Source of the DNA: JACKFB01 sp041389525
Lineage (GTDB): Bacteria; Myxococcota_A; UBA9042; PHBI01; JACKFB01
Reading direction: 5' to 3'
Assembly: GCA_041389525.1 (NCBI GenBank)
Contig: JAWKRR010000006.1
Location: 1 to 64,000 of the forward strand
Length of the DNA stretch: 64,000 nt
Shown piece after piece: positions 45,320-53,784 of this stretch (its first letter is position 1; every line of letters begins with the position of its first letter). Both the position numbers and the translations under genes were made by a program. Below the pieces are notes generated by a model. The model did no database searches. It was not told the origin of the DNA and worked only from the letters and a program-made list of their open reading frames with translations.

Positions 45320-47278
45320 ATGACCGTCACGGGGGGTCGTGTGAAGGGGCTCGCGGTGCGCGTGGGGACGCTGCTCCCACTCTTGGTTTTCTTCGGTGCG
45401 CAGGCCGTCGCGGCGGCACCCCCTCGGGGCAACGCGCCGGCGGCGGTGGTCGAGGCGCCGGCGATCTCGACGCAGGAGATCCGCGATTCGGAGCGGCGGG
45501 CGCGCGCGGGGGTCGTGCTCGAGAAGGCGGGGCAGGCGCGCTGTGCGGTCGCCTCGCCAACCGCCGAGCGCTACGCCACGGGCGGCGCGGACGGGGTCGT
45601 GCGCCTCTTCGACAGCCGGGGTGCTGCGGCCGGCAGCGTCGACACGCGCACGGGCGGCATCACCGCGATGGCGTTCGGCGCGGACGGGCGGGCCCTGGTG
45701 GTCGCCGGCTCCGACGGCACGATTCTGCGCGTCGACGTCTCGCCCCTGCGCGTCGGCGGCGTCGTGGGGCGCGTCGCGGGCGGGGTGTCGGCGCTGGCGC
45801 TGTCGGCGGACTCGGCGCTGGTCGCCGCCGTCGGCTCTGGGCGCACCGTGCGCGTCTTCGACCGGGCGAGCGGCGAGCTGCGCTTCGAAGCCAGCCCCGG
45901 CCGTCCGGTCGAGAGCCTCGTCTTTTCGCGAGGCGGCGACTCACTGTTCGGAGCCCTCGGCCCCGCCGGGCTGGTGGTCTGGAACGTCGCCGGCGGCGCC
46001 GAGCGCGGCCGCTTCCTCGAGGCCCTCGGGAGCATCACCCACCTCGCGGTGTCGGCGGACGGCGCGCTGCTCTGGGGCGGCAGCGGCCCGGCGTCGGCGG
46101 CGCGCGGCGGCATCGTAGCGGACGACGGCACGCGCGAGCTGGTCGGCTTCGCCCTGCCCGGCGCGCGCTACGTGTCCGCGGTGGCCTGGCTGCCCGACGG
46201 CGACGCGGCCCTGGCCGACGACCAGGGCATGGTCTCGCTCTTCGCCGGCGCCGACGGCCGCCCCCGCGGTCGCCTCGCGCTGCACACCGCGCCCCTGGCC
46301 GAGCTGAGCCCCTCCCCAGACGGCAAGCGGCTGCTCGTCCGCGCCGACGGCGGCGTCCCGCGCCTGGCCACCCGCATCGACGCGCGCCAGGCGGCCATCG
46401 CCAGCTTCGAGCAGGCCCCGACGCGCATGGCCCTCGCGCGCGACGGGCGCACGCTCGCCCTGGGCTTCCACAGCGACCGCGTCAGCCTCCACGACCCGGC
46501 CACCGGCGCCCCACGCTCGACCCTCGCCCTCGGACCCGACCGCGTGGAGGCGATGGCGCTCTCCGGCGACGGGCGGCGGCTGCTGCTGGGCGCGCGCACG
46601 GGCTGGCTTCGCTTCGCCTCGACGGAGACTGGCGAATTCGAGCCGGAGCCCCTGGGCCGCCACGAGGCCGAGATCGAGGCGATCGCGTGGTCCGCCGACG
46701 GGAACACCGCGGCCAGCGCCTCCATCGACGGCATGCTGCGCGTGTGGAACGTGGCCGAGCGCTTCACCGTCCGCTCCATCGCGACCGGCGACGTGGTGAC
46801 CGCGCTGGACCTGCCCGCGGACGGCGCGCGCGTCGTGGCAGGGACCTGGTCGGGCGCGCGGCGGATGTGGCGGAGCGAGGACGGCGTCGTCGTGAAAGAG
46901 CTGCCCTCCGACGACCCCCGCGAGCGCGTCCTGGCCGTGGCCCTGGCACCGGACGGCCACACGCTGCTCAGCGGCGGCACGCGCGGGCTGGTGCGCCTGC
47001 GCGACATGGACAGCCGCGCGACCGAGGCCGGGCTGATGGGCCACGCCGGCAGCGTCCTGGCCGTCGCGTGGTCTCCGGACGGCAAGCGCGCCGCCACCGC
47101 CGGCGAGGACCGCGCGATCCGCGTGTGGCGCGTCGACCCGCAATCCCCCGGCCGCAACAGCCTCGAAGCCACGCTGGTCGGGCACACCGACCCCGTCACC
47201 GCCCTGGCCTTCAGCCCCGACGGCCGCACCGTCTACAGCATCAGCGACGACCGCAGCTTACGGCTGTGGCGCCTCTGA
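45320..47278 (+). CDS. WD40 repeat protein with signal peptide
   Basis: A 652-aa protein with an N-terminal hydrophobic signal (LLPLLVFFGAQAVAAA). Thereafter WD-type repeats fill the protein from about residue 75, for example VRLFDSRGAAAGSVDTRTGGITAMAF, TVRVFDRASGELRFEA, MLRVWNVAERFTVRSI, AIRVWRVDPQSPGRN and SLRLWRL at the end. Up to about twelve units could form two beta-propellers. No enzymatic domain is fused, so it is probably a periplasmic or envelope scaffold. Start chosen at ATG 45320, just before the signal; GTG codons a little downstream are alternatives. Its last 21 bp overlap convergently with the M49 peptidase gene. Confidence 0.85.
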   Translation: MTVTGGRVKGLAVRVGTLLPLLVFFGAQAVAAAPPRGNAPAAVVEAPAISTQEIRDSERRARAGVVLEKAGQARCAVASPTAERYATGGADGVVRLFDSRGAAAGSVDTRTGGITAMAFGADGRALVVAGSDGTILRVDVSPLRVGGVVGRVAGGVSALALSADSALVAAVGSGRTVRVFDRASGELRFEASPGRPVESLVFSRGGDSLFGALGPAGLVVWNVAGGAERGRFLEALGSITHLAVSADGALLWGGSGPASAARGGIVADDGTRELVGFALPGARYVSAVAWLPDGDAALADDQGMVSLFAGADGRPRGRLALHTAPLAELSPSPDGKRLLVRADGGVPRLATRIDARQAAIASFEQAPTRMALARDGRTLALGFHSDRVSLHDPATGAPRSTLALGPDRVEAMALSGDGRRLLLGARTGWLRFASTETGEFEPEPLGRHEAEIEAIAWSADGNTAASASIDGMLRVWNVAERFTVRSIATGDVVTALDLPADGARVVAGTWSGARRMWRSEDGVVVKELPSDDPRERVLAVALAPDGHTLLSGGTRGLVRLRDMDSRATEAGLMGHAGSVLAVAWSPDGKRAATAGEDRAIRVWRVDPQSPGRNSLEATLVGHTDPVTALAFSPDGRTVYSISDDRSLRLWRL

Positions 47279-49474
47279 CGCCGCCGGGCCCGTCGCGACC
47301 GGCAAGTACCCGTAGAGCTTGCCGTATTCGAGCATCTGGGTGAGGAAATCGTCGGGGTAGATGACCGACACGTCGACGATCTCGCCGCCCTTGAGCATCG
47401 GGATCAGCCGCGGGTTCAAGAAGCCCGCGTAGGGCGAGATCTTCAGGCGCGCGTAGCGCTCGCGGACCTCGGCGTTGAGCTTCTGGTCGACCTTGATGCC
47501 CCAGCCCTCAAAGAGCGCCTTGGCGGCCGCGTAGTCGCCGGTGGACTTGATGCGCTGAATCTCCCGCAGCAGCTCGCCCCACAGCGCGCGCAGCGCCTCG
47601 TAGTCGCGCACCAGAAACGCCGTCTTGCCGTCGGTCTCGACCCGCTCGACGACGTTCTTCTCCTTGCCCTTCTCGTACGCCCAGAGCGCCACGAGCTGGC
47701 GATTTCGCATGTGCGCCTCTTCCAGGTTGTGCCCCGGCTCGATGCGCGCGAGCTGAACCAGCAGCCCATTGCGGATGTAGTCGTCGTAGGCGGACTTGCC
47801 GACCTCGAGCGATTCCATCACGCCGAGCTCCACCAGCTTCGGATCCATCAGGAAATACAGCGCCACCAGGTCGGCGCGCGCCTCTTCAAGCGCGCTGGCA
47901 TAGGCCTTCAGCGTCTCGCCCGGCTGCCCGACCCCCGGCTCCAGCCGCCCCGACGCGTGGCCGATGACCTCGTGCATGTCCGTGTGCAGGTTGTCCGGCA
48001 GGGTCCCGTACTTCTTGGCCCGCGCGATGACCTCGGCCGACCCGGCGAACTCCTCGAGCAGGCCGCTGCTCTTCCCGGCCTGCTCGTAGGCGTCGACGAT
48101 GTTGCCGAGGTTCACGGACTTCGACCCGTGCTGCTCGCGGATCCACTCGCTGTTCGGCAGGTTCACGCCGATGGGCAGCCCCGGCGACGAGTCGCCCGCG
48201 CTGGTCACCACGTTGATGACCCGCGCCGAGATCCCCTTCACGTCGGGCTTCTTGTGCGCCTCGATGTAGGGCATGTGCGCCTCGAACCACGACGCCTCCG
48301 CCGAGATGGCCGCGATTCGGCGGGACGCGATGTCGTCGCGGATGCTGACGATGGACTCGAAGGCGCCGCGGTATCCCAGGGCGTCGCCGTAGCTCTCGAT
48401 GAAGCCGTTGACGACGTCCACCGAGCTGTCGGTGTCCGCGACCCACGCGATGCTGTACGCGTCGAAGTCCGCGAGATCGCCGGAGCGATAGAACTTCACG
48501 AGCAGCTCGAGCGCCTTTCGCTGCGCGTCGGACTCGGCGACCGGGATGGCCTTCTCGAGCCAGCTCACGATGGGCTCGATCGCCTCGCCGTACATGCCGT
48601 CGACCTTCCAGACGCGCTCCTCGAGCTTGCCGTCGGCACCCCGCACCAGCTTCGAGTTCAGGCCCCACGAGACCGGCCGCGTGTCTTTCTTGTCGACGCG
48701 CGCTGCGTAGAAGGCCTCGACCTCCTTCTGGCGCACGTCGGGATCGTAGTAGTTGTTGGCCGAATCGAGCACCACGTCGCTGCCCTCGTCCTGAGCGACC
48801 CGCTGCGGGACGATGGCCGGGTCAAACAGGATGCTGGTCAGGCGCGCCGCCAGCTGCTCGGCGGTCTCGCCCTCGGCCAGCGGCAGCTTCTCGGCTGACG
48901 AGCCCGTGACCAGCGTCTTGACGTAGGCCTCCGGAAACCCGGGCGGCAGCTTCTTCGTCGAGTAGTGGTGGTGGATGCCGCCCGAGAAGAAGACCCGCTT
49001 CGCGTAGACCACGAAGCTGTCCCAGTCGGCGCCGCTGCGCTCGCCCGAGTAAGTCTCGAAGATCGCCTCGAGGGTGTGCCGAACCAGCAGGTTGTAGCGG
49101 CCGTTCTGGTCCCAGATGATGTCGCGCCCGGAGAGGCCCGCCTCGGCGAGGAAATAGAGCAGCTTCTTGGTCTGAAGGGGCAGCTCGGCGAACCCGGGGA
49201 TCTGGTAGCGCAGGATGCGGATGTCGCCGAACTGCTCGGTCTGCCAGACGAATTCAGGTGCGGCGGGCGGTGCAGCCGGCGGGGAGGCGGCCACCGTCGC
49301 GGGGGGCGTGCCCGGCGCCGCAGGCACCTCACCCGCGGGCGCTGTGGCCGCAGCCGCGGTCGGCTGCGCCGGCGTCGGCGCGGCTGTGTTCCCAGACTTC
49401 TCCGGCCCAGCCGGACACCCGGCGCCCGCGGTAACCAGCATGACAAGCACTCCGGCGAGAGTTCGTATCTTCAT
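47258..49474 (-). CDS. M49 (dipeptidyl-peptidase III-like) peptidase lipoprotein
   Basis: A 738-aa zinc peptidase. The motif HEVIGHASGRLEP (~residue 500) matches the HExxGH zinc site unique to M49, and EEARADLVALYFL ~30 residues later supplies the third ligand Glu. An Ala/Pro/Thr-rich linker after lipobox GAGC (~18-70) shows that this copy is exported and lipid-anchored, unlike cytosolic eukaryotic DPP III. Length agrees with the family (~700). ATG 49474 is chosen; a TTG lies two codons upstream. A 7-bp hairpin (49476-49482/49494-49500) sits directly before the start. It should release dipeptides from oligopeptides in the envelope (family knowledge). Convergent with the WD40 gene. Confidence 0.88.
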   Translation of the reverse strand: MKIRTLAGVLVMLVTAGAGCPAGPEKSGNTAAPTPAQPTAAAATAPAGEVPAAPGTPPATVAASPPAAPPAAPEFVWQTEQFGDIRILRYQIPGFAELPLQTKKLLYFLAEAGLSGRDIIWDQNGRYNLLVRHTLEAIFETYSGERSGADWDSFVVYAKRVFFSGGIHHHYSTKKLPPGFPEAYVKTLVTGSSAEKLPLAEGETAEQLAARLTSILFDPAIVPQRVAQDEGSDVVLDSANNYYDPDVRQKEVEAFYAARVDKKDTRPVSWGLNSKLVRGADGKLEERVWKVDGMYGEAIEPIVSWLEKAIPVAESDAQRKALELLVKFYRSGDLADFDAYSIAWVADTDSSVDVVNGFIESYGDALGYRGAFESIVSIRDDIASRRIAAISAEASWFEAHMPYIEAHKKPDVKGISARVINVVTSAGDSSPGLPIGVNLPNSEWIREQHGSKSVNLGNIVDAYEQAGKSSGLLEEFAGSAEVIARAKKYGTLPDNLHTDMHEVIGHASGRLEPGVGQPGETLKAYASALEEARADLVALYFLMDPKLVELGVMESLEVGKSAYDDYIRNGLLVQLARIEPGHNLEEAHMRNRQLVALWAYEKGKEKNVVERVETDGKTAFLVRDYEALRALWGELLREIQRIKSTGDYAAAKALFEGWGIKVDQKLNAEVRERYARLKISPYAGFLNPRLIPMLKGGEIVDVSVIYPDDFLTQMLEYGKLYGYLPVATGPAASEAPQP

Positions 49475-49594
49475 AGGCAAGGATTCAGACCACCCTTGCC
49501 GCCCGACTGCAAGCGCGGACCCGAAACCGACTCCCGACCTTGCGCGAGCGGGCCTTTCTTTGTCGTCCAGCCCTGCCGAGGGTATGGACCAGCG

Positions 49595-50263
49595 GTGTCA
49601 TCACCCGCCCGCACGCCGCTCGCCCTCGCGCTCGCCGCCTCCCTCGCCCTGATCGTCGCGATGGGCGTCGCGACGAGCGCCTGCACGCCCCTGGCGCTGC
49701 TGCAGGACGCGCGCATCATGCCCAAGGGCGAGGGTGCCCCCGGCTTCGGCGTCGCGGTCTCGATGCCGACGAGGAAGGGCACCTACGCGAAGCCCGACGG
49801 CGACACCCAGGATGACCAGACCGACCTCTACCTCAAGCCCCTGGCGCACGTCCTGGGCTGGTACCGCCGCGGGGTCGGCGGTCAGGTCGAGTTCCAGGGC
49901 CTCTTCAGCCTGCCGACCTTCACCCTCGGCGCCGCGATGAAGGTCGGCCTCATCGGGCCGGACGAGGGATCGCCTTTTGCCCTGTCGCTGTCTGCCGAAA
50001 TGGGCGGTTCACCGGTCCTCGGCCAGGCGCTGTTGGCCGGCGGCATGAACATCAGCGTGCAGGTCGCCGAGAAGGTCAGCCTCGACACCGCGGGCCACTT
50101 CGGCGTGGTCCCAGGCCTCTGGCGCCGCCCCGGCCTCACCGCGACCGCGGGCGTGTCCATCAAGACCGACCGCCGCATCTGGCACGTCGCCGGCGGCTAC
50201 ACCTTCGACATCGGCTTCGACTCCAACCCCGCGGCCTACCTCGCCGTCGGCTTCACCGAGTAG
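49595..50263 (+). CDS. Small beta-rich lipoprotein, unknown function
   Basis: A 222-aa protein with a signal peptide (LALALAASLALIVAMGVA) and likely lipobox TSAC (~28). The mature part has regularly spaced amphipathic strands (GFGVAVSMPT, GGQVEFQGLFSL, FTLGAAMKVGLIG, LSLSAEMGGS, ATAGVSIKTDRR, HVAGGYTFDIGF, AAYLAVGFTE), an eight-to-ten-strand pattern resembling a small outer-membrane barrel. No family is recognised. The start is GTG 49595; upstream in-frame starts lie antisense to the M49 gene and were not used. It is divergent from the M49 gene and convergent with the paralogous lipoprotein at 50295, 31 bp away. Confidence 0.6.
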   Translation: MSSPARTPLALALAASLALIVAMGVATSACTPLALLQDARIMPKGEGAPGFGVAVSMPTRKGTYAKPDGDTQDDQTDLYLKPLAHVLGWYRRGVGGQVEFQGLFSLPTFTLGAAMKVGLIGPDEGSPFALSLSAEMGGSPVLGQALLAGGMNISVQVAEKVSLDTAGHFGVVPGLWRRPGLTATAGVSIKTDRRIWHVAGGYTFDIGFDSNPAAYLAVGFTE

Positions 50264-50294
50264 CCGCCACCCCGCGCTCCCGCGTCGAAGGCCC

Positions 50295-51134
50295 TCAGAA
50301 CGCCGGCACCGCCACCGTCCCGGTCCCCACCACCTCCGCGGACAGCTGCACCATGCAGTTCGCCTGAGGGTCCGGGTCGTCGACGCACTCGAGCCCTGTG
50401 GCGATCCACACCTCGTAAGGCTCGTCTGCGCCCTCGGTGGAGAGCGGGTGGCTCGTCCCAAGCTCGTAGACTTTGACGGTGTCGCCCGGCGTAACCTCGA
50501 GCGCGTTGGCGAACTCGCCGATCAGCCAGCCACCATGGAGCGAGAAGTAGTTCTCGAAGTTCTGAGTGGCGTCGGGCGGCCCCTTCGCGGCGCTCGGGTC
50601 GCTGAAGCCGTTCTCGCACTCGGTGTCCCCGGTCGGGTTGGGCTGCCCCCGCACGACGTCAAAGGTGCCCAGGATGGTGTCCCCATCGAGTAGCTCGACC
50701 GCGTCGATATCGGCCCCAGGTGACATTCTCGTCTGGATGGCGCTTCCACAGCCGATCCCGTCCCAGTGGTCCTCGATGTACACCGCATGGTACCTGGGCG
50801 CGACGACCACGTCCGGGACCGCATCCACGGTGGCGTCCGGCGTCGGCGTCGTGTCGACGACCGCGTCCGGCGTGGGCGTCGTGTCGACCACCGCGTCCGG
50901 CGTTGTCTCGATGCACTCGCAGTTCAGCCAACCGGAACCCGACTGATTGCAGGATTGAACACCGGAGGAGCCAGAGCCGCACAGGCAGGCTTGCGTCGCG
51001 CCGGGCGAACACTGCGGAGAGACGTCGGACACGCCGTCCGGGATGACAAAGGGCGTGCGAGCCTCGTCGCAGGCGCTCGGCAAGATGAAGAGCACGCAAA
51101 GTGCGGCCCAGAACGAAATGCGGAAGGTCTTCAC
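50295..51134 (-). CDS. Lipoprotein paralogue A (two 30-bp tether repeats)
   Basis: A 279-aa lipoprotein with lipobox LPSAC (~18), DEARTPFVIPDG, a Cys module (CSPGATQACLCGSGSSGVQSC...CEC) and a tether of TPDAVVDTTP repeats. The ~170-residue globular domain starts at YHAVYIEDHWDG and includes SPGADIDAVELLDG, YFSLHGGWLIGEF and DEPYEVWIATGLECV. The function is unknown. The Gly/Asp-rich ligand-like loops and YFSL...GGW segment suggest a small jelly-roll or binding domain (weak inference). The C-terminal part is nearly identical to paralogue B, while the N-terminal part matches paralogue C, so it looks mosaic. The start is GTG 51134 with GAGG upstream. Confidence 0.75.
   Translation of the reverse strand: MKTFRISFWAALCVLFILPSACDEARTPFVIPDGVSDVSPQCSPGATQACLCGSGSSGVQSCNQSGSGWLNCECIETTPDAVVDTTPTPDAVVDTTPTPDATVDAVPDVVVAPRYHAVYIEDHWDGIGCGSAIQTRMSPGADIDAVELLDGDTILGTFDVVRGQPNPTGDTECENGFSDPSAAKGPPDATQNFENYFSLHGGWLIGEFANALEVTPGDTVKVYELGTSHPLSTEGADEPYEVWIATGLECVDDPDPQANCMVQLSAEVVGTGTVAVPAF
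50831..50890. repeat. Two 30-bp tether repeats in paralogue A
   Basis: Two units of the 30-bp repeat (ccgcgtccgg...gtgtcgacca), plus a partial third unit, encode TPDAVVDTTP. The same unit recurs three times in paralogue B and four times in paralogue C. Confidence 0.85.
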
Positions 51135-51288
51135 GCGGGCCTCGGCGGATGGAATTGAGGCTTGAGTCTCGGTGCGCCACCACGATCGGTCAAGGCAGGC
51201 AGGGCAAGAGGGGGAGCACCGCGAGCTGGCTTGATAGCGAGCACCACTGAGGACCGGCTCGCGCATCGCGGGGCCCGCAGTAGCAAGC

Positions 51289-52125
51289 TCAGAACGCCGG
51301 CACCGACAGCGTCGCGGTCCCCAGCACCTCCGTGGACAGCTGCACCATGCAATTCGCCTGAGGTTCAGGGTCTTCCACACAGTCGAGCCCCGTGGCGATC
51401 CACACTTCATACGGCTCGTCTGCGCCCTCGGTGGAGAGCGGGTGGCTCTGCCCAAGCTCGTAGACCTTGATGGTGTCGCCTGGCTGGATCTCGGCCGCGC
51501 CCGCGAACTCGCCGATCAGCCAGCCGCCATAGAGTGAGAAGTAGTTCTCGTAGTTCTTCGTGGCGTCTGGCGCACCCTTCGCCGCGTTCGGGTCGTTGAA
51601 TCCGTTGTCGCACTTGGCGTTTTGCGTCGGATTGGTCTCGCCACGGACGACGTCGAAGTAACCGAGAATCGTGGTGCCGCTGAGCAACTCGACCGCGTCG
51701 ATATCGGCGCCGGGAGACATCTTCGCCGGGTTGATGCTTCCGCAGTTGATCCCGTCCCAGTGGTCCTGGATAAACACCGCATGATACGTGACCGGGACGA
51801 CCGCGTCCGGGGTCGGCGTCGTGTCGACCACCGCGTCGGGCGTCGGCGTCGTGTCGACCGCCGCGTCCGGGGTCGGTGTCGTGTCGACCACCACGTCGGG
51901 CGTTGGAGTGGCGCACTCGCAAGACAGCCACTTGGTTCCGCTGTCGTCGCAGACCTGGGCACCGCCCACGGCACCGACACAGAGGCAGGTCTGAGTAGCG
52001 CCGGGCACGCAGAAGCGCTGGACGAAGCCGTCGGGGCTGAGGGTCACAGACTCTTCGCCCGGCGAGTCGCAGCCGACGAAGAACGCACACAGCACGGCCA
52101 GCACAGCGAATCGACTCAATCGCAT
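51289..52125 (-). CDS. Lipoprotein paralogue B (three tether repeats)
   Basis: A 278-aa lipoprotein with lipobox FVGC (~19), then DSPGEESVTLSPDGFVQ, a CVPGATQTCLCVGAVGGAQVC...CEC module and a TPDAAVDTTP-type tether. The C-terminal domain parallels paralogue A almost residue for residue (YHAVFIQDHWDG, GADIDAVELLSG, YFSLYGGWLIGEF, ADEPYEVWIATGLDCV, STEVLGTATLSVPAF). ATG 52125 has GAGG upstream; a GTG lies one codon earlier. It is separated by 154 bp from paralogue A and 92 bp from paralogue C, all on the minus strand, indicating tandem duplication. The function is unknown; surface exposure on a flexible tether is inferred. Confidence 0.75.
   Translation of the reverse strand: MRLSRFAVLAVLCAFFVGCDSPGEESVTLSPDGFVQRFCVPGATQTCLCVGAVGGAQVCDDSGTKWLSCECATPTPDVVVDTTPTPDAAVDTTPTPDAVVDTTPTPDAVVPVTYHAVFIQDHWDGINCGSINPAKMSPGADIDAVELLSGTTILGYFDVVRGETNPTQNAKCDNGFNDPNAAKGAPDATKNYENYFSLYGGWLIGEFAGAAEIQPGDTIKVYELGQSHPLSTEGADEPYEVWIATGLDCVEDPEPQANCMVQLSTEVLGTATLSVPAF
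51801..51890. repeat. Three 30-bp tether repeats in paralogue B
   Basis: Three in-frame units beginning ccgcgtc at 51801, 51831 and 51861, each encoding a TPDAxVDTTP decapeptide. A diverged fourth start (ccacgtcggg) follows at 51891. Confidence 0.85.
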
Positions 52126-52217
52126 CACAACCTCGGTTTCGGTGGGAGCTGGCATTCTCCCCCAGGCCTTCGCTCTTGCGCAAGTCGACATCGACGATGC
52201 GGTGGCAGATGCCGTAG

Positions 52218-52925
52218 TCAGTCGAGTTCGGCGATGAAGCTCGCGGGGAGGCAGTACTTCTGCGCGCCAGTTTCGAAGACCGGCGCGCAGGCGTAGTCCT
52301 CGTCGTGTCGGCAGTCAGCGGCACCGACGCAGTTCTTCAGGCAGATGCGCACGGACGCGCCGAACATGACCTCGAGATCCACGCAGCTCGCGCCATCGCC
52401 ACAGGAACTCGCGTCGCAAAGCAGTTCCGTGCACATCCCACCCGGCACCTTCAAGTCTGAGGCACCGAACGCGACCAACAACTCCGAAGTCATGCAGGTG
52501 TAGCCGCCGCAATCATGGTCGCCGGTACACGCGGAGCCCACGACAGTCGGGTTCCACACGGCCGCGTCGGGAGTCGGCGACGTGTCGACCACCGCGTCGG
52601 GAGTCGGCGTCGTGTCGACCACCGCGTCGGGAGTCGGCGTCGTGTCGACCACCGCGTCGGGAGTCGGCGTCGTGTCGACGACCACGTCCGGCGTTGGGGC
52701 GAGGCACTCGCAGGGCGACCACCCAGAGCCAGACTGGTTGCAAGACTGGACGCTCGACGCGCCAGCGGCGCACAGACAGGCTTGCGTCGCGCCGGGTACG
52801 CACAGCGGCGAGGCGTTGGACCCACCGTCCGGGATGACAAAGGGCGTGCGGGCCTCGTCGCAGGCGCTAGACGCGGCGAACAGCACGCAAAGCACCGCCC
52901 CGGCTAAGGTTCGGACGGTCGACAT
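52218..52925 (-). CDS. Lipoprotein paralogue C (four tether repeats, different C-terminal domain)
   Basis: A 235-aa lipoprotein with lipobox SSAC (~22), DEARTPFVIPDGGS, the module CVPGATQACLCAAGASSVQSC...CEC, and four TPDAVVDTTP repeats. The C-terminal part is not the paralogue A/B domain but a Cys-rich one (GSACTGDHDCGGYTCM, CTELLCDASSCGDGASCVD, CLKNCVGAADCRHDEDYACAPVF), probably disulfide-bonded. ATG 52925 has GAGG upstream. The signal-plus-tether half is shared with paralogue A and the C-terminal half is different, which points to domain exchange between neighbouring genes. The function is unknown. Confidence 0.75.
   Translation of the reverse strand: MSTVRTLAGAVLCVLFAASSACDEARTPFVIPDGGSNASPLCVPGATQACLCAAGASSVQSCNQSGSGWSPCECLAPTPDVVVDTTPTPDAVVDTTPTPDAVVDTTPTPDAVVDTSPTPDAAVWNPTVVGSACTGDHDCGGYTCMTSELLVAFGASDLKVPGGMCTELLCDASSCGDGASCVDLEVMFGASVRICLKNCVGAADCRHDEDYACAPVFETGAQKYCLPASFIAELD
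52561..52680. repeat. Four 30-bp in-frame tether repeats in paralogue C
   Basis: Units at 52561, 52591, 52621 and 52651 read (a/g)ccgcgtcgggagtcggc-g(t/a)cgtgtcgacc with at most a few differences. The middle two are identical. They encode TPDAVVDTTP. A degenerate fifth start follows at 52681. The repeat unit is a multiple of three. Confidence 0.9.
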
Positions 52926-53070
52926 GCTGGCCTCGGTGGACGGGATTGAAGCCCAAGTCTGGGTGTGCCCCGCCTTGGGGTCAAGGCGGCCACCCGTGAC
53001 AGGGCTGAGCGTCAACCGGGCACTGAGTCCCGCCGCGCGCCGGGTTGCGACGCGCGGCGGGGGTGGTCGC

Positions 53071-53187
53071 TCAGCGTCGGTCCGAGCTGGCCAGCTCGTT
53101 GAAGCGCTTCGCCTGGTTGAGGCCACGGATGTAGAAGAACAGAATGACAGCGCCGGTGACCGCGCCACCGATGAGTAGGATTTCCAT
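53071..53187 (-). CDS. Small single-span membrane protein (38 aa)
   Basis: A 38-residue protein with an N-terminal hydrophobic helix (LLIGGAVTGAVILFFYI, residues 4-20) and a positively charged, hydrophilic tail (RGLNQAKRFNELASSDRR), typical of a small inner-membrane protein. ATG 53187 follows GAGGATC at good spacing. It lies 59 bp after the stop of the secreted protein at 53247-53669, same strand, and may be co-transcribed with it. No family is recognised. Similar small proteins often bind or modulate a larger membrane partner, but none is suggested here. Confidence 0.55.
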   Translation of the reverse strand: MEILLIGGAVTGAVILFFYIRGLNQAKRFNELASSDRR

Positions 53188-53246
53188 CGCAAGATCCTCG
53201 TTCGAACTGATGTGAATTGATGTCGTTCGGAGACAGAGAGGATGGA

Positions 53247-53669
53247 TCAAGCGATGGTTGAGTCGGGGTCGTCGGCGTTGGCGCCGCCCGCGCGGAGGAC
53301 GCCGGGCGTGTGCCACATGGGGTGGTGGTTCTGGCTGTCGCGCGTGCCCGTGGCGAGCGCGCGGGGCTCGGCCGAGATGAAGACGACGCGTTGCGCGCGC
53401 GCGCGGTCGGGCGTGCTGACCGGGGCGGAGCGCGGCTCGACGACGATGGCGGTGAACTCGCCGCCAGCGAGCGCCCCGCGCGCGTCCGGGGACGATCTCC
53501 CGGAGGTGTCGGTGACGTCGGCGCACTCGACCGCGTCGGGATCGAACTCGAGGGCCGCTTCGACAGCGACTCGGTCGTTCGGCGCCTGCGCGCTCGCCAG
53601 CTTGAGGGAGCCCATGGCCCCGACAAGGCTGACCAGCACCAGCAACCCGAACCCGATTCTCGCGGTCAC
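53247..53669 (-). CDS. Putative exported protein, unknown function
   Basis: A 140-aa protein with a signal-peptide-like N-terminus (TARIGFGLLVLVSLVGAMG, then LASAQA, a possible cleavage site). The rest is polar and Ala/Asp-rich (EFDPDAVECADVTD, GGEFTAIVVEPRSAPV, RVVFISAEPRALAT), with one Cys only. No family is recognised. GTG 53669 is preceded by a strong GGAGG five bases upstream, which supports it as a real gene over the overlapping frames. It lies upstream of the 38-aa membrane protein gene in the same direction, and 115 bp after the second vWA lipoprotein's stop. Confidence 0.5.
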   Translation of the reverse strand: MTARIGFGLLVLVSLVGAMGSLKLASAQAPNDRVAVEAALEFDPDAVECADVTDTSGRSSPDARGALAGGEFTAIVVEPRSAPVSTPDRARAQRVVFISAEPRALATGTRDSQNHHPMWHTPGVLRAGGANADDPDSTIA

Positions 53670-53784
53670 GCGATCCTCCAGCCATCCGTGCGGTGCAGGA
53701 GATTAGCACCGCGCTCGGGGCGCGCAATGGATAGTTCCGTCGAGCTCAGGCGGGCGCGCTCGCGGGCGTCATCGGCGGCAGCCG

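Noticed and set aside
52561..52680. 30-bp direct repeats that might be a CRISPR array
   Set aside because: The units are contiguous with no spacers, are in frame, and encode a TPDAVVDTTP tether in a lipoprotein; no cas genes are near.
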